The notes under the pieces were generated by a model. The model saw only the letters and a list, made by a program, of their open reading frames with translations, searched no databases and was not told the origin of the DNA. A DNA stretch of 64,000 bases from an uncultured Paraburkholderia sp. (GTDB taxonomy: Bacteria; Pseudomonadota; Gammaproteobacteria; Burkholderiales; Burkholderiaceae): the NCBI GenBank assembly GCA_940746715.1, contig CALNWN010000001.1, forward strand, positions 310,001-374,000, written 5' to 3'. The position numbers and the translations under genes are program-made. The stretch's first letter is position 1; every line of letters begins with the position of its first letter. Positions 22,046 to 33,741 of this stretch are shown piece after piece.

Positions 22046-23689
22046 TGGGCAGCGTCGAGTTGATGCCGCCGGAAACGAAGATCGCGATAGTCAGGTCATC
22101 GAACGAAACGAGGAAGGCGAACAGGAACGCAGCGGTCACGCTCGCCATCAGCAGCGGCAACACGATCGACGTGATGCGCCGCAACGGCGACGCGCCCATC
22201 ACGCGCGCCGCGTCGTCGAGGCGCCAGTCGAAGCGCTGAAAACCTGCCGCGAGCGTGACGACGACATAGGGAATGGCGAGCACCGTGTGGCCGATCACGA
22301 GGCCGAGGTTGGTGCCCGTCAGCCCGAAACGCCCGAACAGATAGAGCAAACCGACGGCCACTACGATACGCGGCACGATGAGCGGTGCGACCAGCAGCGC
22401 GAACACGGGCTTGCTCGCGCGGCGCGGCATGCGCGTCATGGCGAGCGTCGCGCCGAGGCCGAGCAGCAGCGACAGCAACGCCGTGCCGAGGCCGACTTCG
22501 AATGAGCGGATCACCGCGCTTTGCCACACGGGCGAATCCATGAATGTGCCGAACCAGCGGACGCTGAAGAGTTTCGGCGGAAACGCGATGTAGTCGCTCT
22601 TCGTGAACGCGTAAGGAATTACCGAGAGCACCGGCACGACGAGCAACAGCATCACGACGCACGTATAGAGACCCAGCGGGCTCGCCGCACGCGCGCCTTC
22701 TTCGCCGTGAACCTTGCGGCGCATCACTAAAGGCGCGAAGACGCGCCCCGCCGTCATCAGAAGCGCGAGCTTGAGTCCTTGCGCACGCGAGCCGCGCTGA
22801 CGCTCCGCCACTTCGCCGGTGAGCGAGGTGAGACCCACCATGCGGTCGTAGATGAAGAAGATCACGATCGAGCAGATGAGCAGCACGGTCGAAAGCGCGC
22901 CGGCAAAGCGCATGTCGAAGAGCTCCAGCACCGACGAGATGACCAGTTGCGCGATCATCGTTTCTTTGGGCGAGCCGAGAAGTGCGGGGACAATGAAGAA
23001 GCCGAGGCTCGAAATGAAAACGAGCAGACCGGCCGCCGCCACGCCCGGCGACGACAGCGGCAGAAATACCGTGAAGAAGCTCGTGCTGCGCTCAGCGCCA
23101 AGCGTTTCGGCGGCTTGCGTCAGGCGGTCGTCGATGCCGCGCATGACGGGCAGCATCGTCATGACGGCGAGCGGCAGCATGGAATGCACCATGCCGATCA
23201 GGACGCCCGTCAGCGAAGGAATGGTGCCGCTCGTCTCATGCACGAGGCCAAGCGCGAGCGCGATTGTCGACAGCACGCCGGTCTTCGAGAGCAGCAGCAT
23301 CCACGCATAGGTCTTGACGAGATAGCTCGTCCAGAACGGCAGCATGATCCACAGCAGCCAGCGTTCGCGTGCGCGCTCGGACAGGCGGCGACCGGGTAGC
23401 CGAGCAGAATGGAAAGCGCCGCCGTCATGAACGAGATCGCGAAGGTGATCCACAGCACCTTTGCATAGACAGGCGTGCGCGCGATGCGCTCGAACTGCGC
23501 AAGGCCCACCTGCCCGTTCGCGTCGACCAGTCCGCCTTGCAGAATCTCGCCAACCGGCATGATAAAGAACACCAGCAGAAACAGAAGCGTCGGCACGATC
23601 GGCAAAAAGCGCACGCAGCGCGCGAGCCACACCGACCGGCCACGCCGCGAGGCTTCGCTTTCGCGCTGCGCATGAAGAGCGATGGTCAT
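22046..23689 (-). pseudogene. spermidine/putrescine-type ABC permeases (PotB-like + PotC-like), frameshifted and 3' truncated
   Basis: MTIALHAQRESEASRR...LLGYPVA frameshift ~23400, RLSERARERWLLWIMLPFWTSYLVKTYAW..., second permease GLYTCVVMLLLVVPVLSVIPYAFTKS... truncated at FVSGGINSTLPK. Confidence 0.75.
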
Positions 23690-23700
23690 TCTGATCCCTT

Positions 23701-24805
23701 TCAGCTTTGCAACAGCGTCGTGCGATACGGGTCCCACACGAGGCCCACCTTGTCGCCGACGCGCGGCGACAGACTGCGCTCGCAGCGCACGGTGAGTTCG
23801 CTGCCGTCGTTCATCGCGAGTTGCACGCGCGTGTCGCTGCCGAAGAACACCACGTCCGCAATCGTGCCGTCCACAAAACCGCTCGCCGGTTCGACAAGGC
23901 GCGGCGCTTCAGGCCTCACGAGCAGCGTGTGACGGGCAGCGAAAGCCGCAGATGCGCCTTTCCCGTTCGGCGCCTTGATGGCGTTCATCGCGTTCATCGC
24001 GTTCATCGGCAGAGGAATGCGGCCGCCTGCCGAGAGCAGGATGGGTTCGCCGCTCGGGCCGCGGGAATCGTCGAGTGCACCTTCGAGCAGATTCGAATGG
24101 CCGATGAAGCCGGCCGCGAAGCGCGTCGCCGGACGGTCGTACAGATCGGCGGGCGTGCCCACCTGCTCGATGCGTGCCTGATTCATGAGGCAGATGCGGT
24201 CAGAGAACGTGAGCGCTTCATCCTGATCGTGCGTCACGTACACGAAGGTTGCGCCGAGCTCCTTGCAAGCGGCGAATTTCGGACTGCATGTGCTCGCACA
24301 ATTTTTTGTCGAGCGCGCCGAGCGGCTCGTCGAGCAGAATCACCGAAGGCCGGTACGCGAAGCAGCGCGCGAGCGCGATGCGCTGCTGCTGCCCGCCGGA
24401 CAGCTCCTTCGGGAAGCGCTTTGCGTACTCGCTCATGCGCACCATGGCGAGCGCGCCGTCCACTGCCGCGCGCACTTCGTCGCGCGACTTGCGGCGCATG
24501 CGCAAACCGTATGCGACGTTGTCCCACACGCTCATGTGCGGAAAGAGCGCATAGCTCTGGAACACCATGCCGATGCCGCGTTTGCCCGGCTCAATATGCG
24601 TGACGTCGCGCCCGTCAATCTCGATGCGCCTCGCGCTCGGCGCGACGAGACCCGAGATCATTGGCAGGAGCGTCGTCTTGCCCGAACCCGAGGGACCGAG
24701 CAGAGTCAGGAATTCGCCCGCCTGCACGGCGAGGTCCGTCGCCTCCAACGCCACCGCATCGCCGTAGCGCTTTGCAATGCCTATCGCCTAGAGTTTCGAA
24801 CTCAT
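23701..24805 (-). pseudogene. ABC transporter ATP-binding protein (PotA-like) with early TAG and frameshift
   Basis: [44 protein letters not shown]...LSGGQQQRIALARC...LLDEPLGALDKKL, frameshift ~24250, then VTHDQDEALTFSDRI. Confidence 0.85.
23981..24007. repeat. 9-bp tandem repeat (gcgttcatc)x3
   Basis: Perfect triplicate encoding MNAMNAMNA on the minus strand. Confidence 0.85.
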
Positions 24806-24815
24806 CGTGCAGTCC

Positions 24816-25877
24816 TTATGAAATGATCCATGAATTGAACCGTTCGGTGACTTTCTGACGGTTCTCCTCCCACCATTGCGGACTCGGCAGCCGCATGTCG
24901 CGGATGTTGTCAGGCGCCGTGGGGAGCAGCGTCGCGCGATCTTTCGAAATCGCCTCAAACGCTTTCCGGTTGGTCGGACCATAAGCGAGCGTGCGCGTGA
25001 GCAGCGCCTGGCGCTTCGCGTCCGCGCAAAAACGGACGAATTGCTTCGCCGCGTCCGCGCGCGGCGTGCCCTTCGGAATGCCCCAGCCCTCGATCGAATA
25101 CAGTCCCTCATTCCAGACGATCGTGACCGGCGCGCCCGCGTCTTTCGCGGCTTGCGCACGGCCGTTCCACGTCGAGATCATGTCGACGTCGCCGCTCTGG
25201 ATGGCCTGCATGGCTTGTGCGCCGGAGGTCCACCAGATGTTGACGTGCGGCTTGATCCTGTCGAGGCTTTTGAACGCGCGGTCGACGTCGAGCGGATAAA
25301 GCTTGTCGAGCGGCACGCCGTCGGCAAGCAGCGCCTGTTCGAGCGTGTCGAGCGGACTGCGCCGCAGCGAGCGGCGACCCGGGAATTTCTTCACGTCCCA
25401 GAAGTCCGCCCACGACTTCGGCCCGTTGCCTTTGAACCTGTCGGCGCGATACGCGAGCACGGTGGAATACACATCCACGCCCAGCCAGTTCGGCGCGATG
25501 GCCTCGGGCATGACGTCCGGATAGTCGCTTGCCTTCAGGCCGATCAGCTCCAGCAGCCCCTTCGCTTCGAGATACGGAATATCGGCCGAAAGCGTCAGCG
25601 TGGTGACGTCCCACACATAGTTCTTCGTCTGCACCATCGCCGCGAATTGCGCGACGGGCTGCGATTCGCGCGCGACGCTCACGACCTTGATGCCGGTCGC
25701 TTTCTCGAAAGGGTCGTAGAACGCCTCGCGATAAGCCGTCGTGTAAGGACCGCCCGGGTCCGACACCACGATCTGCTTTGCCTGTGCACGGGCGGCGAGC
25801 GGCAGCGCGCTCGCCACGGCAAGCGCGCCCGCGCCGTGAAGAATACGGTGGCGCGCCGGATTGAAGTCTTGCGTCAT
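24816..25877 (-). CDS. ABC transporter substrate-binding protein (PotD-like)
   Basis: 353 aa: ALPLAARAQAKQIVVSDPGGPYTTAYREAFYDPFEKATGIKV... Confidence 0.85.
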   Translation of the reverse strand: MTQDFNPARHRILHGAGALAVASALPLAARAQAKQIVVSDPGGPYTTAYREAFYDPFEKATGIKVVSVARESQPVAQFAAMVQTKNYVWDVTTLTLSADIPYLEAKGLLELIGLKASDYPDVMPEAIAPNWLGVDVYSTVLAYRADRFKGNGPKSWADFWDVKKFPGRRSLRRSPLDTLEQALLADGVPLDKLYPLDVDRAFKSLDRIKPHVNIWWTSGAQAMQAIQSGDVDMISTWNGRAQAAKDAGAPVTIVWNEGLYSIEGWGIPKGTPRADAAKQFVRFCADAKRQALLTRTLAYGPTNRKAFEAISKDRATLLPTAPDNIRDMRLPSPQWWEENRQKVTERFNSWIIS

Positions 25878-25935
25878 TGTTCAGGTCTCCGCACTAAAGT
25901 TGAGAGGGGAACAGCCCGACTTTGGCCTTGGCCGG

Positions 25936-26696
25936 CTACTTTGCGCGCTGACGGAAAAACTCTTCCATCATGCGTGCGGGCTCTCCGGAGTCATACGCTT
26001 CGCGCTGAATGCGCTCGCCCGCTTCGATGCAGTCGATAAAGCCGGGCTCCGTCATTTCGCGGAAACGCTGCTTGTCGAGCCGCATGGCGACGGGCGGCTT
26101 GGCCGCGAGTTCGGTGGCGATTTCCAGCGCCTTCTCGAACACCTTGCCTTCTTCCACGAGGTGATGAATGAGGCCGATGCGATGGCACTCTTCGGCGTCC
26201 ATCAAACGGCCTGTCAGCGTGAGTTCGATGGTGCGCGACATGCCGAGCATCGCGTTCATGATCCACGGTCCCGTCGTGCTGGCGATGCCCGCGTTGATCT
26301 CGGGCTGCCCCATGCGCACGCCGGGATGGCCGACCCGGATATCGCCGAGCAGCGCCACCTGAAAAGCCGAGCCCGCGGCCGTGCCGTTCAGCGCCATGAC
26401 GAGCGGCTTCGACAGGCTGCGCAGCGCCGTGTAGTAGCGCTGCCATTCCTTGACCCACGCGGCCGCGCGTTCGCCGTCGAAATCATGAGCTTCCGAGAGA
26501 TCCTGCCCCGCCGAGAACGCGCGATTGCCGGCCCCCGTCATGATGATCGCCGCCACCTCCGGATCCCGGTTGAAGCGTTCCAGCGCCTCGATAATCGTCT
26601 CGCGCATCGGCGTGGTCCACGCGTCAGGCGCTCAGGGCGGTTGAGAGTGATGACCGCGACACGGCCGTGATTCGATAACAGCACATCATTGCCCAT
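25936..26696 (-). pseudogene. enoyl-CoA hydratase/isomerase family, 5' frameshift
   Basis: MGNDVLLSNHGRVAVITLNRPERL then frame change ~26620, MRETIIEALERFNRDPEVAAIIMTGAGNRAFSAGQDLSE... Confidence 0.8.
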
Positions 26697-27366
26697 GATT
26701 TATCGCATTGCAATATTTGATGGTGAATAGCAATATATGTTCACCAGAATAGCGATGCAATCGGGCTTACCAGCGAGAAAGCAAGGTGAGCGCAAGGCGA
26801 ATGAATGCCGGCGCAGGCGGCGGGCGACATCGCCGGGCGCATCCATGAGGATCGACGGGAAAGTGATTTTTCGTGAAGCTGACGCGGCGCGGCGAACTGC
26901 GCGCCTTGCAGGAAAGATGCGCCGCCGTCGTGGCGGGCCGCGGCGCCCGCACGCAGCGAGCGAACAGTTGCGCTTTTGCGTCGCTCGGCGCGCGCCCAGA
27001 AAAAGCTGCAGACAAGCTGCGGCCGAAAAACAAACACACACGCCGAACGTTTGGGAACGCTGACGCCTTACAAATCGTATCCACGTTTGCGTAGCGCGAG
27101 AATCGGGTGTTTTGTATGAAAACATGCCCGCTTCCCGGCAAAAGCCGATAATAAGCCGGAGTTCGCGTATTGAGGACTGCGACGCGTCGCAAAAAAACAA
27201 CGGCGGTCTGAGTCGGCTGGCCGAAAAATCACAGGACGTGGCAGTGATCGCCATAGACGGCCCTGCGACGATGTGGAATCATCCACCGACCGGCCCGCAC
27301 CGAAATTGTGCCGACGGCCAGCTCCTGCTAACGCGCAGTCAACCACGTGGACACAGATCCCGCGCA

Positions 27367-27826
27367 ATGAGTCAACGCCCGCCGCATGAAGATGAGGGAC
27401 AGTTCGCCTTGTGGCGCGAGAAGCGTTCTTCCAGCGGGATCGACTCGCGCAGTGTCGTCGTGGCGCACGCGGATGTGCCGGCCGGGAGAGTCCATCGCCC
27501 TGCTGCTGAGGCTCAAGGGTTTTGTTTCTGTCGCGACATCCACCATCGAAAATCTCGAACTGATGCTCGAGCATTGGAAGCCGCGGGCGTTGCTGATCGA
27601 CACGCGGCTATGCCGGGCGGAAGGCTTCCGGTTCGTCCGCAAAGCCGCCCGCGATTCCGCGTTCAATGCAGTTCTGCTCGTCGCCATGACAAACGTGTTT
27701 CCGCCCGAGAGTCCGGGCGACATCCGCGAGGCCGGCTTTGACGGCCTGTGTCGCAGGCCGTGTCCCGTGTGGCGGCTCGCGGATATGCTCGAAAGCCATT
27801 TCCGCTCCTCGACGGATCGCGCGTAG
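27367..27826 (+). pseudogene. receiver-domain-like (response regulator) protein, frameshifted
   Basis: SRSVVVAHADVPAG / ESIALLLRLKGFVSVATSTIENLELMLEHWKPRALLIDTRL... in two frames, break ~27487. Confidence 0.55.
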
Positions 27827-27942
27827 CGCCAGCGCGGCCCACGCCGCGCGTGAGGAGGTCAGGCCGGAACCTTGCTACTGCACACATTGCATGGCCGGAC
27901 GGCAAAACGCGAACCGGCTGACTGACCCTTGCAGGTTCCTGT

Positions 27943-28710
27943 TTGACTCCCCTATCCGTCTACATACTCACTTATAACAGCGAGCGTCATCTCGACAAGG
28001 TTCTGACTGCCACAAGGCGCGCCGCGGACGATTTACTGATTGTGGACAGCGGCAGCCGCGACTCGACGCTCGCGATTGCCGCAAGGCACGGCGCGAGAAT
28101 CGTGCATCGCGCATTCGATAACTTTCGCGCGCAACGTCAGTTCGCCAACGACCTGTGCCTGCATGAAACCGTGATGTTTTTCGACAGCGACGAAGTAGCG
28201 AGCGATGCGCTGATCGACGAAGTCCTCGCATTGAAAAGTCGCGGTTTTGCGCACGACGCCTACGCGGTCAGGCGCGACTGGGTGGTCATGGGCAAGCTCA
28301 TCCACGCGCTGATGCCCGTGTCGTGTCCGGACTACCCGATCCGTATCTATCGACGGGACACGTTGTATTTCACCGGACACAGCGTGCATGAAACGCTGAT
28401 GGGCCATGTAAGCGGCGGACGGATCGAGGCTCCGCTCGTTCATCATACGTTCGAGAACACCGCCGAGATCAGGCAAAAGCTCGATCTGTACACAGACCTC
28501 GCCGCGCTCGACCTGCTGCACAAACACGAGCCCGCTGCCGTGCTCTGGCTCAAGGGCTTGACGAGTCCATTCGGCGCATTCACGAAGTGGTACATACGCA
28601 AGGGGAATTTCCGCGACGGCCGTGTCGGTTTGATTTTGGCGCTTTACGCTGTGGCTTATACGCGTCGCAAGTATCGCAAGGCGTTTTCGCGGCGCTGTCG
28701 CGATCGTTGA
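27943..28710 (+). CDS. family 2 glycosyltransferase (WaaE/KdtX-like), TTG start
   Basis: LSVYILTYNSERHLDKVL...LLIVDSGSRDSTLAIA...FFDSDEV; full length. Confidence 0.85.
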   Translation: MTPLSVYILTYNSERHLDKVLTATRRAADDLLIVDSGSRDSTLAIAARHGARIVHRAFDNFRAQRQFANDLCLHETVMFFDSDEVASDALIDEVLALKSRGFAHDAYAVRRDWVVMGKLIHALMPVSCPDYPIRIYRRDTLYFTGHSVHETLMGHVSGGRIEAPLVHHTFENTAEIRQKLDLYTDLAALDLLHKHEPAAVLWLKGLTSPFGAFTKWYIRKGNFRDGRVGLILALYAVAYTRRKYRKAFSRRCRDR

Positions 28711-28815
28711 CGCGCCCTTTTCGTCGACGGCTGCGAGCGGAATGAAACTTGCGTCGTCGATACTGGATCGCTTCACGCGATCGACTTCGCAGCGGCGCCG
28801 ACCGGGAGTTCCCCC

Positions 28816-29224
28816 ATGACCGTATCGCTGAATACGCGTTTCGCTGTTCCCGCCGGTTTGCGTACGGGCACCATCGGGCTCACACTGGCGCTCTTCGTGT
28901 CGAGCGCCGACGCCGCATCGAGCTGTCCGACGGTAATCACGACCCCAGCGGGCAGCGCGTTCGACATGGCCTCGCTCATTGACGACACCGGCTCGCCGCA
29001 AGCGGCGCTCACCAAGTTGCGCGCGATGTTGTCGAAGCTCGGCTTGGGGCACGCGTTGCACCATGCTGCGCGACGTCAATGCGTGCAACGAAACAGTCGA
29101 CCTCGCGAAACGCGCAGTCGTCGCGCTGGAGGCGTGTGCTCCCACGGCGCCGCCAGAAACCGGCGCCGACCGGCGAGTCGAAAAAAATCGCGGGCGGCCT
29201 CAATCCGCCGAACTCGACCAGTGA
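28816..29224 (+). pseudogene. exported hypothetical protein, frameshifted
   Basis: Signal-peptide-like MTVSLNTRFAVPAGLRTGTIGLTLALFVSSADA..., break ~29045, continues MLRDVNACNETVDLAKRAVVALEACAP. Confidence 0.45.
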
Positions 29225-29317
29225 AGCCGCGCGCGGCCGCATGCAGTCCTTAATGATGCTTTTTGGCGGCGCCCCACGCAGATTCACTTGCATTCCTTAA
29301 AATCAGGCGTACTGAGG

Positions 29318-30700
29318 TTACTTTTCACCCGCCGGCAGCGCGCTGACCGCGCCGATTTCCAGTGGCGCACCTGCCTGTCCCGGTGCGGATTCGTCAGACC
29401 GGGATCGGTTCATCACGAGAACGGCGATCGTCGCAACGACTGCCGGCAACGCAATGGCCACGAAGTTCAGGCTTAGTGGCAGCGCCATTTCCACCAGGAT
29501 GCCGATGATGATCGGCGCAAGAATCGCCCCGCTTCGGCCCACTCCCGATGCCCAACCGATTCCCGTCGACCGGATCGACGACGGATAGAACTGCCCCGCG
29601 TAGGCGTAAGTGAGAATCTGCGTACCGATCGTCGACGCTCCGGCAAGCCCCACCACGCTGAACAGCGCCCACGTCGGCAGAGGCATGCCGAGCAGGCTGA
29701 TCGACACCGCGGCGAGCGCATACATGGACGCGAGCACCCGGTTGATGTTAAAGCGGTCCGCGAGCCAGCCGCCTGCTATCGCACCGATCATCGCGCCGAA
29801 GTTCAGCACCAGGACGAACGTCAGCGCGGAGCCCAGCGTGTAGCCCGCGCCGGCCATCAGCTTCGTGAGCCATGAACTGAGCGCGTACACCATGAAGAGG
29901 CACGTGAAGAATGCCGTCCACAGCATGACGGTTCCGAGCGCGCGTCCGTTCTGGAACAGCTTGCCGATTGCGGCGCTGCCCACCGCTTCGTCGTCGGACA
30001 GGATAAAGCGGTCATCGTGTCTCGGCTCATGAGCCCGCACGAGGCGCGCGAGGATGGCTTGCAATGCCTGTGTGCGGCCTGAGCGGACAAGAAAGGCCAT
30101 GGACTCGGGCATCAGCCAGAACACGAACCACGAACGGAATCACCAGCACGGGCAACCCCGCCGCGATGAACACGGATTGCCAGCCAAACCGCTCGATCAT
30201 GCCTTTGCCGACGAGCGCCGCCGCATGCCGCCAATCGAATAGCCGCTGAACATGAGCGTGACCATCGTGCTGCGGATCCGGCGCGGCGAGTATTCGGACA
30301 TCTGCGCGACGACGTTCGGCATCACACCGCCAATCCCGAGACCGGCGATGAAGCGGAACACGCCGAACGTGACGGGGTCTTTCGCGTAACCCGCGGCGGC
30401 CGTGAAGACGCTGAACAGCAGCACACACGCGGCCATAGTCCAGCGCCGCCCGACGCGATCGGCGATGGTCCCGAAGAACACCGCGCCGAACATCATGCCG
30501 AAGAGCGCGGAACTCACCATGAAACCGGCGCTGGTCGCCTTGATGCCCATCTCGGCCATGATGGAAGGCAACGCGATGCCGGCGACCGCCAGATCGTAGC
30601 CGTCGAAGATGATCCACCAGCGTGCAAAGCGACAGCACGGTCGCATGCAGACGCGTAAAGCGCGCGTCTTCGCAAAAGCGGTGGACGTTGATTTCCGCAT
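29318..30700 (-). pseudogene. aromatic acid:H+ symporter-type MFS transporter (PcaK/BenK-like), several frameshifts
   Basis: IIFDGYDLAVAGIALPSIMAEMGI...DRVGRR (30197..30700) and FWLMPESMAFLV...GWLADRFN... (29318..30124) with the linking segment in a third frame. Confidence 0.8.
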
Positions 30701-30820
30701 GCCAAATCTCCTTGACTGGCTGAGTTACCGCGCGCAGTGAGACCGCCTGTGCCCGCAGCGTGGCGCTTCGCTGGGCATCGGCGGCGAACGGTCAGGTGGC
30801 CGTGAATCATCGGATGAAAC

Positions 30821-30841
30821 GGTGCAGGACTGTCTTGCACC
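30821..30841. promoter_or_regulatory. 21-bp near-perfect palindrome GGTGCAGGACTGTCTTGCACC
   Basis: One mismatched pair; upstream of the minus-strand symporter pseudogene. Confidence 0.4.
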
Positions 30842-31213
30842 AGACCTTGTGGGCCGTGGAGTGTCGCATCGTGCTGCACTATAAAGCACTTATACGATGC
30901 AACATAATGCTCGTTTACGCTACTGTAAGGCCGGTGGGATCCTTTGGCCCGGGACGGGTCGGACATGGGCGAGCGGCGCAGCAGGAGCGCTCCTGCGGAG
31001 CGTTGGCGAGGCGATGCGGGCAGGAAGGGAGCAAGACGGCGCGGATCTGTTGACATTCCGCAGCGACGACAGGGTCGGCAAACTGCTCGCAGCTCATCTG
31101 GTGAACAGGCAGCGGCTTGGGATTTATCTTGTGATTCTTCGGCGTGGCGAGCCGGGCAGCGCGATTCCCCGACGCATTCTGGCGCCGACTCGCCTCTTCT
31201 TTTTGTCCGCGTC

Positions 31214-31498
31214 TTATGCCGGCGCCGCCTGATGAGCCGCGAGCGTGGCGCCGAGTTCTTCGTCGGACATCGCAGGAGTGCACGTGAACGAGAACAGATC
31301 ACCCCATTGAAGCACCCATCGTGCGAGTCCACTCGCATCGGTTGCCTCGACGATGGCAAAGCCGCTCAACTCGCCGATCGCATGCCAGCGTCCGAGAAGC
31401 TCGACGCTTTCCGGCGGACGGCCACCCGTTTTGAGGAAACGCTCGATTGCAGGCCGTTGTGTCGTCGGCAGCCCCTTCCATTGAACGATGAATTTCAT
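31214..31498 (-). CDS. DUF3303-like protein
   Basis: MKFIVQWKGLPTTQRPAIERFLKTGGRPPESVELLGRWHAIGELSGFAIVEA... Confidence 0.75.
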   Translation of the reverse strand: MKFIVQWKGLPTTQRPAIERFLKTGGRPPESVELLGRWHAIGELSGFAIVEATDASGLARWVLQWGDLFSFTCTPAMSDEELGATLAAHQAAPA

Positions 31499-31963
31499 TG
31501 CAGCCTCCAGTGCGGAGATTAGCGAGGCCGGCTCGTGGCGGGCCAGCGACACGCCATACGCCGCGATGCCGCGGCGCTTTAACGTCCGGGATCGGGGTTG
31601 GATAGTCTTCCTATCTACACGATCGGCATGAGGCCACGAGGCGCATAGCTCATCATAGATGGGCCCACGGAATCGACATCGTCGGAATACAGCAGCGAAT
31701 GGCCAACTTTTATAGCGACGCCGCCATGTCTAGTGTCGGATGGCATGAAGCAACTGCTGTTGTGGATTGTGCAGTGATGGGCTGTGCCGGAGGTCTGGCA
31801 TTGCCGCGCGGGGCGCGCTTCAAGGAAGATGTACCGTTACGCCGCGTGACGGTATCAAGGGGGGCGCGTCCGCGAAGAGACAGAGACGCCGACGCCGTAC
31901 CGTCGCCGATGCCGTCGGTTACGCGTCGTTGTCAGCGGACGGCGGCAGACCAAGATAGGAAGC

Positions 31964-31995
31964 AACCCTTGACTTCGCTGGGGAAATCAAGGGTT
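31964..31995. repeat. 9-bp perfect inverted repeat AACCCTTGA...TCAAGGGTT downstream of guaA
   Basis: Direct reading; a second stem CCTCTGC...GCAGAGG lies at 32002-32023. Confidence 0.6.
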
Positions 31996-32031
31996 TATAG
32001 ACCTCTGCAAGGCACGGCAGAGGACGCTAAT

Positions 32032-33615
32032 TCACTCCCACTCAATCGTCGCCGGCGGTTTGCCCGAGATGTCATACACCACCCGGTTGATCCCGCGCAC
32101 TTCGTTGATGATGCGATTCGACACATGCCCGAGCAGCTCGTGCGGCAGATGTGCCCAGTGTGCGGTCATGAAGTCGAGCGTCTGCACGGCACGCAACGCG
32201 ACCACGTACTCGTAGGTGCGGCCGTCGCCCATCACGCCGACGCTCTTCACCGGCAGAAACACCGCGAACGCCTGGCTCGTCAGGTCGTACCAGGACTTGC
32301 CGGTTTCCTTGTCGATGAACGTGCGCAGCGTTTCGATGAAAATCGCGTCAGCGCGGCGCAGCAGATCCGCGAAATCGCGTTTCACTTCGCCGAGAATCCG
32401 CACGCCGAGACCCGGGCCCGGGAACGGATGGCGGTACACCATGGCCGGCGGCAAGCCGAGCTTCACGCCGAGTTCGCGCACTTCGTCCTTGAAAAGTTCG
32501 CGCAGCGGCTCGAGCAGCTTCAGGTTCAGCGTCTCCGGCAGGCCGCCCACGTTGTGGTGGCTCTTGATGGTCTGCGTCGCCTTCTTGCCCTTGCCCGCCG
32601 ACTCGATCACGTCCGGATAGATCGTGCCTTGCGCGAGCCACTTCGCGTCAGTCAGCTTGCCGGCTTCGGTCTGGAACACTTCGACGAACTCCGCGCCGAT
32701 GATCTTGCGCTTCGCTTCCGGGTCGGTCACACCTTCCAGCTTGCGCAGGAACACATCGCTCGCATCCACGTGAATCACCTTCACGCCGAGGTGATCCGCG
32801 AAGGTGGCCATGACCTGCTCCGCTTCGTTCAGGCGCAGAAGGCCGTGGTCGACGAACACGCACGTGAGCTGATCGCCGATCGCGCGATGCAGCAGCGCCG
32901 CCGCCACCGACGAATCCACGCCGCCCGACAGGCCGAGAATCACATGCTCGTTGCCGACCTGCTCGCGAATCTTCGCGACCGCCTCGTCGATGTAATGGCC
33001 CATCTCCCAATCGGCCCGCACGCCGCAAATCTGCAGCACGAAACGTTCGAGCATCGCGCGGCCCTGCACCGTGTGCGTGACTTCCGGATGCCATTGCAGG
33101 CCGTAGAAATGGCGCTTCTCGTCGGCCATCGCGGCGATCGGGCACGATTCCGTCGATGCCATCAGCGCGAAGCCCGGCGGCATTTCCAGCACCTTGTCGC
33201 CGTGGCTCATCCACACTTTCAGCATGCCGTGGCCTTCCGGCGTCGTGAAGTCGCTGATGCCTTCGAGCAGGCTCGTGTGATTGCGCGCGCGCACTTCGGC
33301 GTAACCGAATTCGCGCAAATGGCCGATGTCGACCTTGCCGCCCAGCTGCTCGGCCATGGCCTGCATGCCGTAGCAGATGCCGAGCACCGGCACGCCGAGT
33401 TCGAACACCACTTGCGGCACGCGCGGCGTGTCGGTTTCGGTGACGGAGCTCGGGCCGCCGGACAGGATCACGCCCTTCGGCGCGAAGTCGCGAATGAACG
33501 ACGCATCGACGTCATACGGATGAATTTCCGAATAGACGTTGGCTTCGCGAACGCGACGTGCAATGAGTTGGGTGACTTGCGAACCGAAGTCGAGAATCAG
33601 GATCTTGTCGTGCAT
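32032..33615 (-). CDS. guaA: GMP synthase (glutamine-hydrolysing)
   Basis: [33 protein letters not shown]...[18 protein letters not shown]... Confidence 0.97.
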   Translation of the reverse strand: MHDKILILDFGSQVTQLIARRVREANVYSEIHPYDVDASFIRDFAPKGVILSGGPSSVTETDTPRVPQVVFELGVPVLGICYGMQAMAEQLGGKVDIGHLREFGYAEVRARNHTSLLEGISDFTTPEGHGMLKVWMSHGDKVLEMPPGFALMASTESCPIAAMADEKRHFYGLQWHPEVTHTVQGRAMLERFVLQICGVRADWEMGHYIDEAVAKIREQVGNEHVILGLSGGVDSSVAAALLHRAIGDQLTCVFVDHGLLRLNEAEQVMATFADHLGVKVIHVDASDVFLRKLEGVTDPEAKRKIIGAEFVEVFQTEAGKLTDAKWLAQGTIYPDVIESAGKGKKATQTIKSHHNVGGLPETLNLKLLEPLRELFKDEVRELGVKLGLPPAMVYRHPFPGPGLGVRILGEVKRDFADLLRRADAIFIETLRTFIDKETGKSWYDLTSQAFAVFLPVKSVGVMGDGRTYEYVVALRAVQTLDFMTAHWAHLPHELLGHVSNRIINEVRGINRVVYDISGKPPATIEWE

Positions 33616-33741
33616 GGCAGCGGACTGTGTCAAAAGTGAGCGGATACGGAATGCCGCGCATACAGCGCGGCGTTGAATTCAAAGCGGTCCACGTGGGAAC
33701 GAACGGCCGGTTGCTTCGGCAGACGAGCGGCGGCGAGCGGC

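Noticed and set aside
31699-33639. 646-aa plus-strand ORF
   Set aside because: Antisense to guaA, composition of a shadow ORF, no family motif.
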